A DNA stretch of 64,000 nt from contig JAVLUZ010000270.1 of assembly GCA_036768485.1 (NCBI GenBank), forward strand, positions 434,001-498,000. Reading direction: 5' to 3'. Origin of the DNA: Mermis nigrescens. Lineage: Eukaryota; Nematoda; Enoplea; Mermithida; Mermithidae. The translations under genes and the position numbers were made by a program. Positions 11,601-25,500 of the stretch are shown piece by piece (the stretch's first letter is position 1; every line of letters begins with the position of its first letter). The notes beneath the pieces are model-generated. The model was not told where the DNA came from. It did not search any database and saw only the letters and a program-made list of their open reading frames with translations.

Positions 11601-14600
11601 ACAGTGCAGGATTAGTGCACATAAAGCATCATAATATTAAATATGTTGTTTCGTTACTAATAATTATGGCCCGGATTTTTGTGTAGAGCCACGTAACTTT
11701 TTTTAAGATTGTGTTGAAATCTACTCAAAGAGAAATGTCTAAAAACGAAAAACGCGATTTACTACTCGACATGCAAAAAATATCGGTATCTAGCTTAGTT
11801 CAACGATTTATGTACGTCAGACGAAATACCAGAATTTTAGCTAAAAACGTTAAAATGCCTTATTTTTCTATTGAGTAATCTTCCGCGTAAAATGGTATTT
11901 TTTCCACTTTAAAATCCGGGCTCTGCTATTAATTTAGCTATATCATCTGTACACTAATTAACGGATGCTTCGTCCGATCTAGACACTGTTACAAGAATCA
12001 CCTCTTTCATATTTTAAGACAAAAATTAATCACTATAATGCAAAGAGTACACATCGGAGCTTGTGAATGATAAGCAATGTCTATCATATGCGGTACGCGA
12101 AACAATCGTTAATCGTACGTGACAATTGAAAAGCCATAATTAGCATAATGTTATATTCCTTTAAATGAATCCGATGGACAATAAGGTAGTATCAGAAGTT
12201 TAACGTAATTGAACAATCAAATATTTTTGAGTATACGCATGTATCGCAAACCTCCTCTGCTTAACGAAGTTCGATTTCGACAAAAGTGTTCGAAATTGAA
12301 GAGAAAAATTGGTCGGATAAAAGAATTTTCATAATAATGAAAAAGTCAAATTAAGAACATATAATAGAACGCAGCACAAGAATGCTGAGGTTGCTGTACA
12401 TCCCGTTGATGTTATTTCAACCTTTACTACGCACTTTTCATAAATAATTTCTTTAAATTTTCAATAATGCAGAGTGTCCAGAAAGTCGACAATTTAAAGC
12501 CAAAACGAAACTTCAAATGTTGAATCTCGTAACATAATAATTCAACGACCGAATACTCACACATTATTGTGTTGAGAGAAAATATGAGTTCGGGTATGGT
12601 GAGGTTGAGACTTGCAATAAAATCGAAAAATTCCCGCAGATCACAAAATATTTTTCTGAATCTTCTTAGCTTTTCGCGATTTTTTGAGGCTAAAGGGTAG
12701 AAATTGATGACGAACGTAGAAAAATAGCGTTTTTTCGCCCTACCACCATTTTTATAGCCAATTTTTTGGCCTTTGCAAGATTCTTGACCTCCATCAGACC
12801 CAGGATTTCGGCGCTGCTTATGTAAGATTACAAGAAAGGTACCGATCTTCGCTTCTGGCAGATCTGTATAGCTTTCGTGATTAAGGGCACGAAATTCGTG
12901 GGACCGGACAATTGAACAGTGGGCGTTATTTCGTTATAAGTCTTGAGCACGTCCTCGAATCCATAACAGTCCGTTCCGTCGCTTTTCAGCGCAAAAATTG
13001 CCGTGTCGCCAGTCTTTTCGTCTCCAAAACCAAAAGCAGGAATGATGTTGTCATAGTCGAAGACGTGCAAAGTGCGGCCCAAAACGCTAATTACCTGCGC
13101 ATTTTGTAAAACCGTATGTTTTAATTATATTCAAAAGACTTCAAGGAATGTTAATTTGAATTTAAATTTTTGAATTTTGTTAATTTTAATTTGGAACTCC
13201 TAAACTTAGATGACGTGGTTATTGGTTTATTGGTAACTGATAAAGAAGCTGCAGTTTCTATGACAGCATATTCAGTGGTTTATTAATTTTTATATATAAT
13301 TTTTGAAGGATTGTTTTAAAGATGGTGAACACAATTGTAGTCTTTCTACACAATAAGTTTGGGCATAAATTATAACAATGCCAATTGATAGTAAGCCGAT
13401 AACTTGCTATAGATATATAGGTAAGTATAAATATAAATTAAATAAATAAATAAAAATAAATTTATAAATTTATAATCTATAACTATAAATCAGTTCAATG
13501 CAATTATCGTAATCGGTCACACTATCAATAAATATTACTCTATATTTCCCCTTAACAACAAATCTAATTCGGAAAATTCCACGAAATTGAAAAACGTAGC
13601 TTATAGATAATGGAGTTTGGAAAATTTTGCTTCAAGGGCGAAATGTGGAAAAAATCAAAATAGTAACGTTAATATACTCGAACGCATATGCATTCTGCAA
13701 CAGCAAAATGAAGCTGCACAAAGACCAAAAATATAAAATTGTGACGAAAATGATTGAGTAAAAAGTTACGAACTGGCATGCGTGTCGGAGGTTTAGTGGT
13801 CTAGACACCCAAAATAGAAGAATGACAAGTTTACTGGGAAAAGTAAGGCAAAGTAAAAACCAAAAATGGATAAAAATTCAAATTTTGTGCAGAAATGCTT
13901 GAAATTTATTAGAAGCTATGGATAAACGTAGTTTCCATGCTACTTTAGCATTTATACTAGTTTTCGAGGCTATCTAAAAATTTCTAGCTGACCCCTCAGA
14001 CCGGCCACACTATGCATCGCCGACTACGAACGATTATAAATGTTAAGCTTAGCTAGGCCGGGATAGGTCAGGTGGCCGAGGTAGTCAACTAGGGAGCCTT
14101 TTTTCGACAAAATACTCTTAAAATTAGCATAAACATCAAAGTGTAAATGACTTTAATTGAAAGTTACTTGCGAGCAATTTCAAGCGCGTTTACCAGAAAG
14201 TTGTACTTTTGCCCATTTTAACCATAATTCTGTCTTATTGTCGCCGGAAAATTATACTTTGTATCCTTCTGGAGGATAGACTCCTCAAAACATCCTCCTC
14301 ATGCGCATGTATCATCGCACTGCTTTGAAAATTACAAGAGCAAGGCACAGGCCGAACAAAAACAATAGATACATTAAACAATGAACCGTTAGTCGTTTTC
14401 ACACAAATGTTTGCGGGGGAAGAGGTTTATGCAGAGGAAGTTTAGACACTTTTCATCTAAAAACTCAAAATCCGGAAGGCTTTCCAGAATTGAGTTTTGG
14501 AGTTCTTCCGTGATTTTTCCCAATCAGTTCCCAGAAATTGGTTGTTGTCCCGTGCATGGGCGTTTTCCGTTTTCTATTTATGCAAAGATCCAAGCATGCT

Positions 14601-16490
14601 GTAAGATAAAGAAATCGAGAAAAAATTAGAATTTTTCAAGAAATCTGAGAGTGCATAATTAATCCTGGGATAGTATCAGAATATCGAGACTGGGTAAACC
14701 TTCAGAACGTCACGTCTAAAATGTCGTTTGAATTAATGCTCGGAAATTAGTAAGCGCTTTTCCAGCATAATCAAATTCAAAGATTATATAAATTTTTATA
14801 CATTTTTAAGGATCTTAAATTTTATTAGCCCCTCGTTACCTGCTGATATGGATTGAGACGTTTTGGAGAAATTTCGTGCAAAGACAATCCATGAAACGTA
14901 TTCTCTCCTTGATGAACATTGCTTCGTGTAAAGTCTATTCCAAAAATTAGATTGCAGAACTCCAGCCCAGCTTCTCTAATCGCTTTGCTAATATCTTCTT
15001 GCGTTTTGTAACCGGGCAGAAAAGCAGGCGAACTTATTCCTATCGCTCGCAAAACGAGATTCCTACGGCTTTTACTTTTCCTGGTTGGACTGAAAGCACA
15101 CATAAAATTACATCACACATCGCACAATGAATTGACAAATAACACTTACAAATATACATACAGGAGTGCAACCAGTCGGCGAGCGAAGGAGGGCGCCCCC
15201 TCCCTAAATGAAAAAATATATTCATTTTTCACAAGGGTCCTACCTAAAAAGAAGAAACTAAAATTTTTCGAACTCTACGAAAAAGGCAGCCAAGAAAGGT
15301 TTTTAGAACACTTTTGAGCTACTTAACTTAAAATATTTTGCCGGATTTCTTTTTTTCCATTATATTTATTATTTTAGGAAACCAGATTTGACTTAAAAAT
15401 TAGGAATATGTCAAAATTTTCTGGTGTTGCGCACCGATTTATCGCTTTAAGTTCTATTTTTTTCTCTGGAAGGCTCCAAAATTAAATCCAACAACAAAAA
15501 TTTGAAAATCTTTCAGAGTTTCTCTTGAATTGGATATTGAAAAATCAGTCACGCAGATAGATTAAACGATAAATTTTTCATTTCTAAATTCGAAATCAAA
15601 TGAAAATGTCTTAGATTTTTTCAGATTTTTCTTCAACATAGTGAGATTTCGTCGAGAAACACTCAAGCCACATGTATCAGCTAACGATTCTCGAGATAAG
15701 GGACTTCGAAAATTGTGCCCCCTCGTCATGGAATAAAATCCTGGTTACGTCCCTGTATGCATATAATACATGCCAGTTTTCTAGAGCTTAGGCTTTCGGT
15801 GCGAAAGAAGAAATTCGATTATTTCTTGTTAGCTTTACTTCGATTTATCGTACTTGAATAGCAATGACGGAATAAGAGTTTTATTCGATTTTGAATAATC
15901 TCGAATATCTAACTGAAATTAGTCAAAATTATGATTTAAGTGAAGTCCAAACACCTTTATAATAAATGCTAGGAATCCCATTTGAAAATTAATTAAAAAT
16001 TATGAATTAAACAAAATGAAAAAGTGAACAATATTTTGTTGTTCCACACGTCGAGCTAGAATTAAAAATTCAAGCTCCGCAATGTATTTCGGCTTCATAA
16101 GATTAAATTAAGCGTACCTTTGTGACGTATGAAGGCGCAGCCTGAAAAATAAAAATTGATAATACTGAGTAGCTAAAATACAACTTATTTTTGTTTATAA
16201 CTAATTATTTAATTACGGAATCATTAAAACAGCCGCTGGGCTTAAGCATGTATACGACTCTCATTGAGATCATTATGAATTTTATATTTATTATTCAACA
16301 TTCATAATGACTCGTCCTTTAAGCCTGCTAATTTTTTAAAGCACAGCGCAGCTAGCATAAAACGCTAATTGTTAGTTACGTTAAGCTGCAGGAAATGTCA
16401 CAACGAGTCTAAAACCAAAGTGTACAAGTATTTGTTACATAAAACAATGAATCAAATATTTTTGATTAACAATAATGATAATAATAACAA

Positions 16491-16553
<63 letters not shown>

Positions 16554-19500
16554 CATCCATTATTCGATTATTCTGAATAGCAGTGACTGCAAACAAGAGA
16601 TCTTCGTACAAAACCTAGCCATAAAAATTGTATTCCTAAAATAAGCTTATAAATCATATTTTGTGGGCTTTCTGACACCGCTCATGCATACATAAGATTT
16701 GTACTTAAGCCTGAGCATCTAAGTTTCGCCTCAAAATCATAGCAGGAATTTCACACTTTGTTCAGTCTTTTTCTGATCTACTTTTTCAAATTAACGGCAC
16801 AAAGATGAAAATTAAAATGTATGAATTTTAATGTAAAATCTCAAATTCTGACAGTCTGGCGCATTTTGCATATTATAGCTTTGTCTCTTAGCCTGTGCAC
16901 AACAATATAAGCTAATTTTTGTCAAAAACGACTATATATTCAGGTATGATATTCAAACTAACTACTATTTACTTGTTGAATTAAAAAATCGGAAAAAGTA
17001 GAACACGAAAAAACATAAGTACAGGATGCCAAATGTTTAAGACATGGATGACCATGGATGATGACCATGTACATGGATGACCGTACAAAAATCAACTCTC
17101 TTACAAAGTGCTAAAAATCTTGTAAGTATCAATTAGAGCTATTTTTATGACCTTTTATAATTTATGCTAGGGTCATTTAGCTTAAAACGATTCCTGGCTG
17201 GCACCCCTCCCCAGGCCGGATTGACCCCCATAGACCGGCCATTGTGCCTATGGTAGGATAATTATCTGTCGATCAATACATCTTTAAATTCCACGTTTAC
17301 TAATTTTAGAACCACTTTTATTCAAAAAAGTTCTACAGCTTACCCCCTTAGCAGACCCGACTTTCCCCAGACCGTTTACGCCGAGCACCTTTTTTTGGCT
17401 TTTTGGAATTACGAACTCCTTCAGACTCAATTGTGTCCTTACAAATTTTTTGTGCAGCACAGTCAGTCTGATGTCAGCTGATGATTAAAAACAAACAATA
17501 CTTGGAATTCATCAATACGACAAAAAGGATGAGAAGAAAGGAAGACAAGGAAGAATGAAAAAATAATAAAATTAAAATGAAGTATATATCGAAGAAATAA
17601 TAAATAAATTAAATAAATACAAAAGAAGAAGAAAGTAAAGGTGAAAGGAAAGCAAACTGCTAGTATGAAGGAAACAAAAGGAAGCGATAAATTGCACATT
17701 GTACCTAAAAGCAATTACATTATGAGAATTTACACGTATGTTATTTTTACTAAGATAAAAACGGCCTAAAAACGGTTGACGTTAGAATCACTGAAAATTC
17801 TCATTATTTGTGGTTTCAATGTAATTACAAACTCCAAAAAAATCTGAATTTTATCGGCTTTGCTTCTGATTTTACCTTGCTCGTCTTTTTTATGTCTATA
17901 TACACCCCTTCTCGCCATTTAGGGATGTGGTTTAAATTTAAAACTCATTTTCGATTTCATATTTTCGCTGCATTTACGCACTGTTGTTTCGCAATAAAAA
18001 ATCTACGAGTTCGCTTGAAATATTTTAGGCAAATTTATTTATTAACTTACATTTTAGGCGCTGATGCAATTTGAGGGCTGCCAGCGACCCTTCGCTTAGC
18101 ATGTGCGTGCCTGTCCATTTTCCTTCTATGTTCCGCTATTTCTTCAGCTCTCTCTAAGGTTAACTTCGTCTTATCCACTTTTTTCTCCATCTTCTTTCTG
18201 TCTCCATCCTTCACCTTCTCTCGATCATCTTCCATTTCTGTGACCGAAATTCTGACATCCGAAGTATAATTACTTATTTCATTTTTTACTATAATCTGTG
18301 GTGAAAACGTCAATGTCGATGCGGGAGGTGGCGGTTGTTGAGATACATGCATTATCGAAGCAGATGATTCGGTTTTCTTGAATTCAGTCGCCAATTGATC
18401 AGCAAAATAAACTCCAGTCTGTGTTCTTTGAGAACGCTGATCGACTTTTGTCTCGCGCGATTTCTGTTCGACCACTGGAATTTGACTGCATGTATGAACA
18501 GCTGCGTGTGTTAGTGGAGCATCCACTGTTTTGACGCTCAACCTTTGACCGGCTTCCGCTGTTTCCAGTTTACTCATTTCGCAAATGTCAATTTCTGATA
18601 AAGCATAATCTCTTATCGTAGCAAATTTCTCGATAACTTGTTTTTCCGTTTGCACAAACGTGTTGCTAGCTGGTATATTCAATTCATCAAACTTGATGCT
18701 AGTGTAGCTTTCTTTAACGTCTGTGCAACTTTGGCTATATGAATCGGAAGTTGAAACAGGGGACGCAGCTTGGAAAACTGACAACAAATCCTTAGTGTGC
18801 ACGCCAGCAAATGCCATTGGCTGTTCAATTAGCTGTGTCCTTAATTGGAGCTCTTTGTCGACCTGATAAGTTGGCAATTCGTTTGCTTCGAATTCAGTTA
18901 TGCCTGAGATGCCCAAAGTGGCCTGTCTTTCACTTATTTGCGCTTCTGTTTGAATGCAAGAATGCAACATAGGTGCTAATGGAATGGGCTCAGTGAAACT
19001 TTCTGCGTAAATGCCTTGCATTGTTTGCACTCCATAATTACTAAAGGCTTTTGGTGCACTCTGCTTCATCATGGGGATTAATAACTTGCAGGTTACCAAC
19101 GTTGGATTTGGTACTGAGTCTACGGTTTTTGCTTTCAGGGACCACAAGGTGCGATCTCCAGCTAGTATTTGATCTTCACTGGCCTGGGATAAAATTTCAG
19201 GTGTTTCATTTATTGAAGCAAACTTTTCGGTCAATAATCGATCTGTTTGCACATCAGCATTAATGATGGGATGGATTTCTGCTTGAGTAAAAGTATCTTT
19301 TGCATCGCATTTAACCTGGATGTTGCTGTCAAGTAATTTAGCTGGAATTTTGCTTTCGAACGTAGGTATAAGATTGGTTATACTTAGACCTGGTTTTTCC
19401 ATGCAAGATAGTACCAAACTAGTATTTAAAGCTGACGTCTGTCCAGGTTGCACTATTGAAAATTCACCGGTTTCTGATATTATTGTTGTAAGATCACTCA

Positions 19501-22500
19501 CTGTAGCTTGCTTATGCTGTAAGAAAGTTTCGGTTTGAGCTAGAGCATTTGAAGTTGATATGCAGACACTAGTTGAGCTATCTTGACTATTTTTAGAAGC
19601 TTGTACTGCATTTTCAACTGATTCTTTGGGTTTTTTCGTTATGCATACTGGCAGAAGTGATTGTGTGTGAATGTTAAAACGTTCATAATGGTCTTTAGTA
19701 ATCTTTTGGTTGAGATACATACTAATACATTCAGTAGACAATGGACGGAACTCATTTGCAGCAAACTGAATCACAGCAGTTTCAGTTTCTGAAGCAAATT
19801 TTTCATTTATCTGTTTATCTGTTTGAATATTAATGTTGTGCGATTCTGCACCCTGCTTCATCATGGGAATTAATACCTTGCAGGTTACCATAGTTGGATT
19901 TGGTACCGAGTCCACGGTTTTTGCTTTCAGTGACCATAAGGTGCGATCTCCAGTAAGTGTTTGAACTTCACTGGCCTGAGATGAAATTTCAGGTGCTTCA
20001 TTTATTGATGCAAACTTTTTAGTCAATAACCGATCCGTTTGCACGTCAGCATTTATGTTCGGCTGGATTTCTGCTTGAGTGAAAGTTTCCTTTGCATCAA
20101 TTTTAACCTGTATGCTGCTGTCAAGTACTTTAGCTGGAATTTTGTTTTCGAACGTAGGTATAAGATTGGTTATGCTAATACCGGATTTTTCCATGCATGA
20201 TGGTACCAAGCTAGTACTTAAAGCTGACATCTGTTCAGATGGCATTCCTGCAAAGCTGCCAGTTTCTGATGTTACTGTCGTAAGATCACTCAGTGTAGCT
20301 CGCTTATGTTGTATGAAATTTTCGGTTTGGGCTAAGGCATTTGAAGTTGATATGCAGACACCAGTTGAGCTATCTTGACTGTTTTTTAAGGTTTGTGCTG
20401 CATTTTCAGCCAATTCTGCTGTTTTTTTCGCCATGCATACCAACAAATGTGATTGTGTATAAACATTAGCATGCTCATAATGGTCTTCAGCTATTTTGGG
20501 GTTGAGATACATATTGATCTTCTCAGTAGACAATGGAAGGAACTCATTTGCAGCAAACTGAATCACAGCAGTCTCATTTTCTGAAGCAAATTTTTCATTA
20601 ATATGTTTATCCGTTTGAATGTTAATACTGTGCATTTCTTTGTCAGGCATAGGATCTGTGAACTCATCACGAGTGTTTGAAGCTATAACTGGAACAGCTG
20701 ATTCTGTTACAATGGCTTTGTAATCTGATTTCAGCTTTTCCATATACCTTTTTCCCTCTTCACTTGCACGTTCTTCATATAATACTCTAGAATCAGCTGT
20801 ATAATTGATAATTTCATTTCGTACACTTATCTGTGGTGAAAGCATCGGCATTAGTGTCGGATGTTGTTCTCCAGGTTGTATTTTTGAAGCTGATGTTTCT
20901 GCCGAAATAGTGGAGTTTGTACAATATACATCAGTTTGTGTTAATTTGGAATGTTGTTTAGCCTTAGCTTCTATTGGCCTATGGTCAATGACTGTAACTT
21001 GATTACGGACTTGCAATGTGTTATGTTCTGAAGCAGCTTCAACAACTTTCGAAATTAACTTCAAATTAATTTCTGACTGAGTATTATTAACTTCGCATAA
21101 ACCAGTTTCTGATAACAAGTGATCCACAATCATTGCAAAATTTTCAGATAACTGTGAATCTGTTTGCACAAATGAATCAGCTTTTAACTTGATATCAGCT
21201 GGTTCGATAGTTAGAGTGGCGATTTCCTTAACATCTTTGCAGATTTGTACGCTCATATCAACCACTGATTTTGGAATGCCATTTTGGAATACAGGAACCA
21301 AAATTTTGCTTTGCATGCCTACGAAGGAAAATGGCTGTGGTTCAACTACTTGTGTTCTTAAATTAAGCTCACTTCCCTGTGTGACATTTAAAAGTTCACC
21401 AGCTTCTTGTTCACATGCACTTCCATAATCTATAGTGGCATACTTTTCACTGATCTGAGCATCAGTCTGTGTGAAGAAGTGTGCTACAGCAGTGAATGGG
21501 GTGGGGCTGGTAGCAATGTCAGTAGTAGATCCCTGAACAGTCTGTACTAGCTGGTTGTTTATTTTCTTAAGCAGTGGATTGCGCATTATTGGAATCAAAA
21601 GAGTACTTGCAACACTCTGAATAGGCAATTGGTCAACTGTCTTTGACTTTATAGACCATTCTGCGTGCTTGTTTTCATCTAATAGCATTTCATTTGCTTC
21701 TGACATAATTTGTATACTATCATGCAAAGAACCAAATTTTTGAACAATTTCTCTATCAGTTTGCACATCCGCACTTACTGTTGGAAGCAATGTTGACTGA
21801 ATGCTAATTTCTTTAGCCTCACGCTGAACTTGAACACAGCTATCAGAAGATTTTTTTGGAAGCTTATATTCGAATGTTGGAATAAGTTTTATTGTGTTAA
21901 TGGCGGGTCGATCTACAGAAGGCTTTATGGTTGTAAGTATTAGATTATTTTCAGTCTTAAAATGCATAGTACTCAGTTCACTTGCTTCAGATGCGATTCC
22001 TGTAAAATCATACATTGTTGCATGATTTTGTAATAATAGAGTATCAGTTTGTGTTAGGCCGTTTGAGCCTGAGATTTCAACGCAAGTTGAAGTATTTTTA
22101 ACTTCTCTACACGCTTGCACAAAGTTTTCAGTAAATTGTTTTAGTTTTCTGGCTGGAATAACTTCCACAGACGATTGAGTGTGTACACTTGGTCGTTCAA
22201 AAGGATTGATAATAATCCTTGGGTCTAAGCATATGCTGAAGTCACTTTGAGGCAATGAAGTAAATTCACTAGCTTCAAACATTTGCATAATATTTTCTAT
22301 TTCTGATGCAAATTTTTCTTGGAGATTAGGTTCAGTCTGAACATTTATTGATGACTGCAAGTTAGGTACTGTATTAGTGTATTTTTCTTCGGCGTGGTAG
22401 CATGCTTGCACTCCACTGCTCGTATTTTCTTTTGGAACTTTTGTGCTCTCTAAAGGCAACAATGTATTCGTGCTCACACTAGCCAATCGAAACGGCTCAC

Positions 22501-25500
22501 CCACTGTACTGACAAGTAAGCGAGAATGTAAATTGTCAATTTGTGCCAGTTGAAGGTGCCCTGCTTCGGATTCTGATGGATAAAAGCTGCCAGTTATTGC
22601 ATGTACTTCAGACAGCTGTTTGTCAGTTTGAACATGAGTACTTGTTTTAAAACACATGTCTGATTCAACAATGCTTTCTTTCATGAGTGGCTTAGCTTGA
22701 ATGAAGCGTTCTATTTTCTGTTTTGGTACAGGTGCAGTTTCAGTTGAAATTAGTGTCTTTATGCTTGAATGAGCCAGACTGAAGGGTTCTTGAATTTCTT
22801 TTGGGTCCATTTGCCATAAATTTATCTGTTCCGGTGGAAGACTTTGAGCTTCAAATTCGGTTGTTACGACTTCTTGCATGCAAGCAAACTTTTCATCAAT
22901 GAATTTTTCAGTTTGCAAATTTTTAGCTGAGCATGTTAGGGAAGTACTGGTAAACTTTTCTTTCACATTTTGCAATGTTTGAATTGAACGACTAATTGAT
23001 GGTGCAGACTTACTTTTCTTAATAACTATGGGATGAGCTTCAATAATTGATATCAGATCTTTGATATTTAAATTAGTCTGAATTAATTGCTGATCAATGG
23101 TTTTCATTCTTAGATTTGAGTAGCTTGTTTCGCCCGACAATGTTGAGGTGAGATCTGCACAAGTAGTCTGTTCTGGAATAAAATGACAAATTGATGCATA
23201 CTGAGCCAAAATTTCCTTGTCTGTCTGAGCAAAAACAGTGTTTCTTGACAAAAGTGGTTCTGATGGAACTCTTACAAGAGGATGTGTGGTTCGTATACTT
23301 ATTTTTGGTGGTGCAGACAGTGAGATTTGTTCATGAAACCTATCAACATAGGCCCTAGTTGCTAATTTAGACACAGTTGTTTCTACTGAACCAACAGTTG
23401 TCAGGTCTGCTTCATACGTGCAATTAGATGGCACCTTCTCAACCGATTCTTGTAGCATCATCTGTTTATCAATGGATACAAAGACCTCTGATTTAGTTTG
23501 TGTATTTTCAATGACCTTTATTGCTTCATACTCCCCAGGAAGATATGCGGTAGTTTCTTTCAAATGCTTCTTTCGTTTTGCTGGGGGACTCGGCTGCTGA
23601 GTAGATTTGGCGCATGCATGAGACAGCATATGAGATAGATTTTCAAGATATTCTTCTCTTACGCATGTTTCTTGAGGGCTTATAATGCGAGCTGTCTCAT
23701 CTATGACTCTTGGACACACTGACTGTAGCTGGCAGATCAGATCGAGATCTTGCAGAATACTACATAAATCTTCTTGAGGAAACAAAAGTTCTTCAGTTGC
23801 TTTAGTCTTTCCATTCTGTAAGTCTATTTCTACTAGCATCTTTGTTTCCTTTGTACTAGTTGTCTGCGTTGTAGTTTCAGTTTCAAATCCAGAATCTGGA
23901 CTTTCAACTAACATAGTGCCTCGCAGAGACACACTGATGTCATCAGAAGTTCTATTATTTTGATTGCTTTGTTCTGGAAACTGCATATTTGAGCTTGTTC
24001 CAGAAATTCTCCGCAGATCCTCTATAATTCTATCTATGCTACCACATTTCATCATTGAGGGAGAATCAAAATGCGTCTGGTCGTGTCCTGCTGTTACATA
24101 ACCATTTACACTCGTTCGATTATACAGCAAAGTTTCAGCATCAACGTGATTCTGTCTTGCAGTTCGCATTATAGGCGAAAATTCGGACACAGTATTGAGC
24201 GTATTAACCTAAAAACAATCCTTTAAAAAGCTTATTATGTAATTGAAGATCAACTAAATTACAGAAAGCAAAGTCATTATAGATGGGAGTGGAAGAGGGC
24301 GGTCGTCCATTCTGAGCTTTCATAGTTAATTGAAGGTAATATCAAAAATGTGAGAACTGTAATGAGAAAGCGTTCTAATTTTTGGCACTTTGCGTCACAA
24401 TTGTTTCTACAATTAAGGCTCATGTGCGTCCAGAAAGAAGCATCATATGCATACGTGGGCAGCAAGAAAATTCTGGGGTGCAAGACTTTTTTGAAGGTCA
24501 AAAAATGGCCTTAAAAATGGTGGTATTGCGATAAAAACACCATTTTTCGACGTTTCTCATCAAGCACTATCCATTGGCATCAAAAAATTGCGAAAAAAAC
24601 GAAAAAAAATTTTCAAAAATTGAATTCTGGGGGGGTATTTTGATTTCTGGTGGGGGTATTTGGTTTCGGGGGGTGCATACCCCCCAAACCCCCCACGCCC
24701 AGGTGTGATCATATGCCATGAATTTAGGATGGAGTATAAAAATTCATTGTTTTTATGCTGACATTTTGCACTTTTTTTGATTTTTAATCGATTTTTGATC
24801 GAGTTTAGCAATTATTTATGTAAATTTTAATTTTTTTCATCGTGTGAAATTGTGCACAATTCGAACATGAAATGATCGACTTCTTTGAAATATCAAAATT
24901 AGGCATTTCTGAGCTTGCTGCTCTTATTTTATGCTAAATAAGGGAAACAGCTTCAAATTGTTTCAACAAAGCATCATTTATTGATCCCGTTGAATAGAGA
25001 ATTCTTAAAACGTTGGAAGTTGCACACTGTTTGCAGCCTCACCAATGCATTGAACATTTTGATTCCGCAATACATCCTGGATATGGGGCTGACAGGAAGC
25101 ATAATAAAGTCACAAGACTTAATTCAATCTAAAATGGCTTATCAATTTGTTTTTTAAATTTATTGATAGTTTATATTTCAGTTTACTCGCTAAGTCAATT
25201 CGAGAACAACCTCAATACTCAGTTTCGGAATAAACAACATTTTATGTAAAGAACAATAATTTGTAAAGCGAATATACTAAGAAAGTATCCGTAAAATTTG
25301 TGAAACCGAATTTTATTAAAAAAATCATAACTTCGGAATGAAAAAATAGCAATGCGCAAAGCGTCTATCATAGGTAGCGCGTTAGCGCGTACCTATAATT
25401 TATTTGGGTACCCCCAACATATGTCCCCGCCTCACAGCTATAACGGCACACATCTGGGAGGTGCAGTTTTTTTTAAAGGTAGATAATACAAAAACTTAGA

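Noticed and set aside
18047..24190. Reading the 6.1-kb frame as a complete single-exon gene with a GTG start and TAA stop
   Set aside because: Both edges coincide with good splice sites (TTTTTAG acceptor at 24209 and GTAAGT donor at 18050), and there is no ATG start near the 5' edge.
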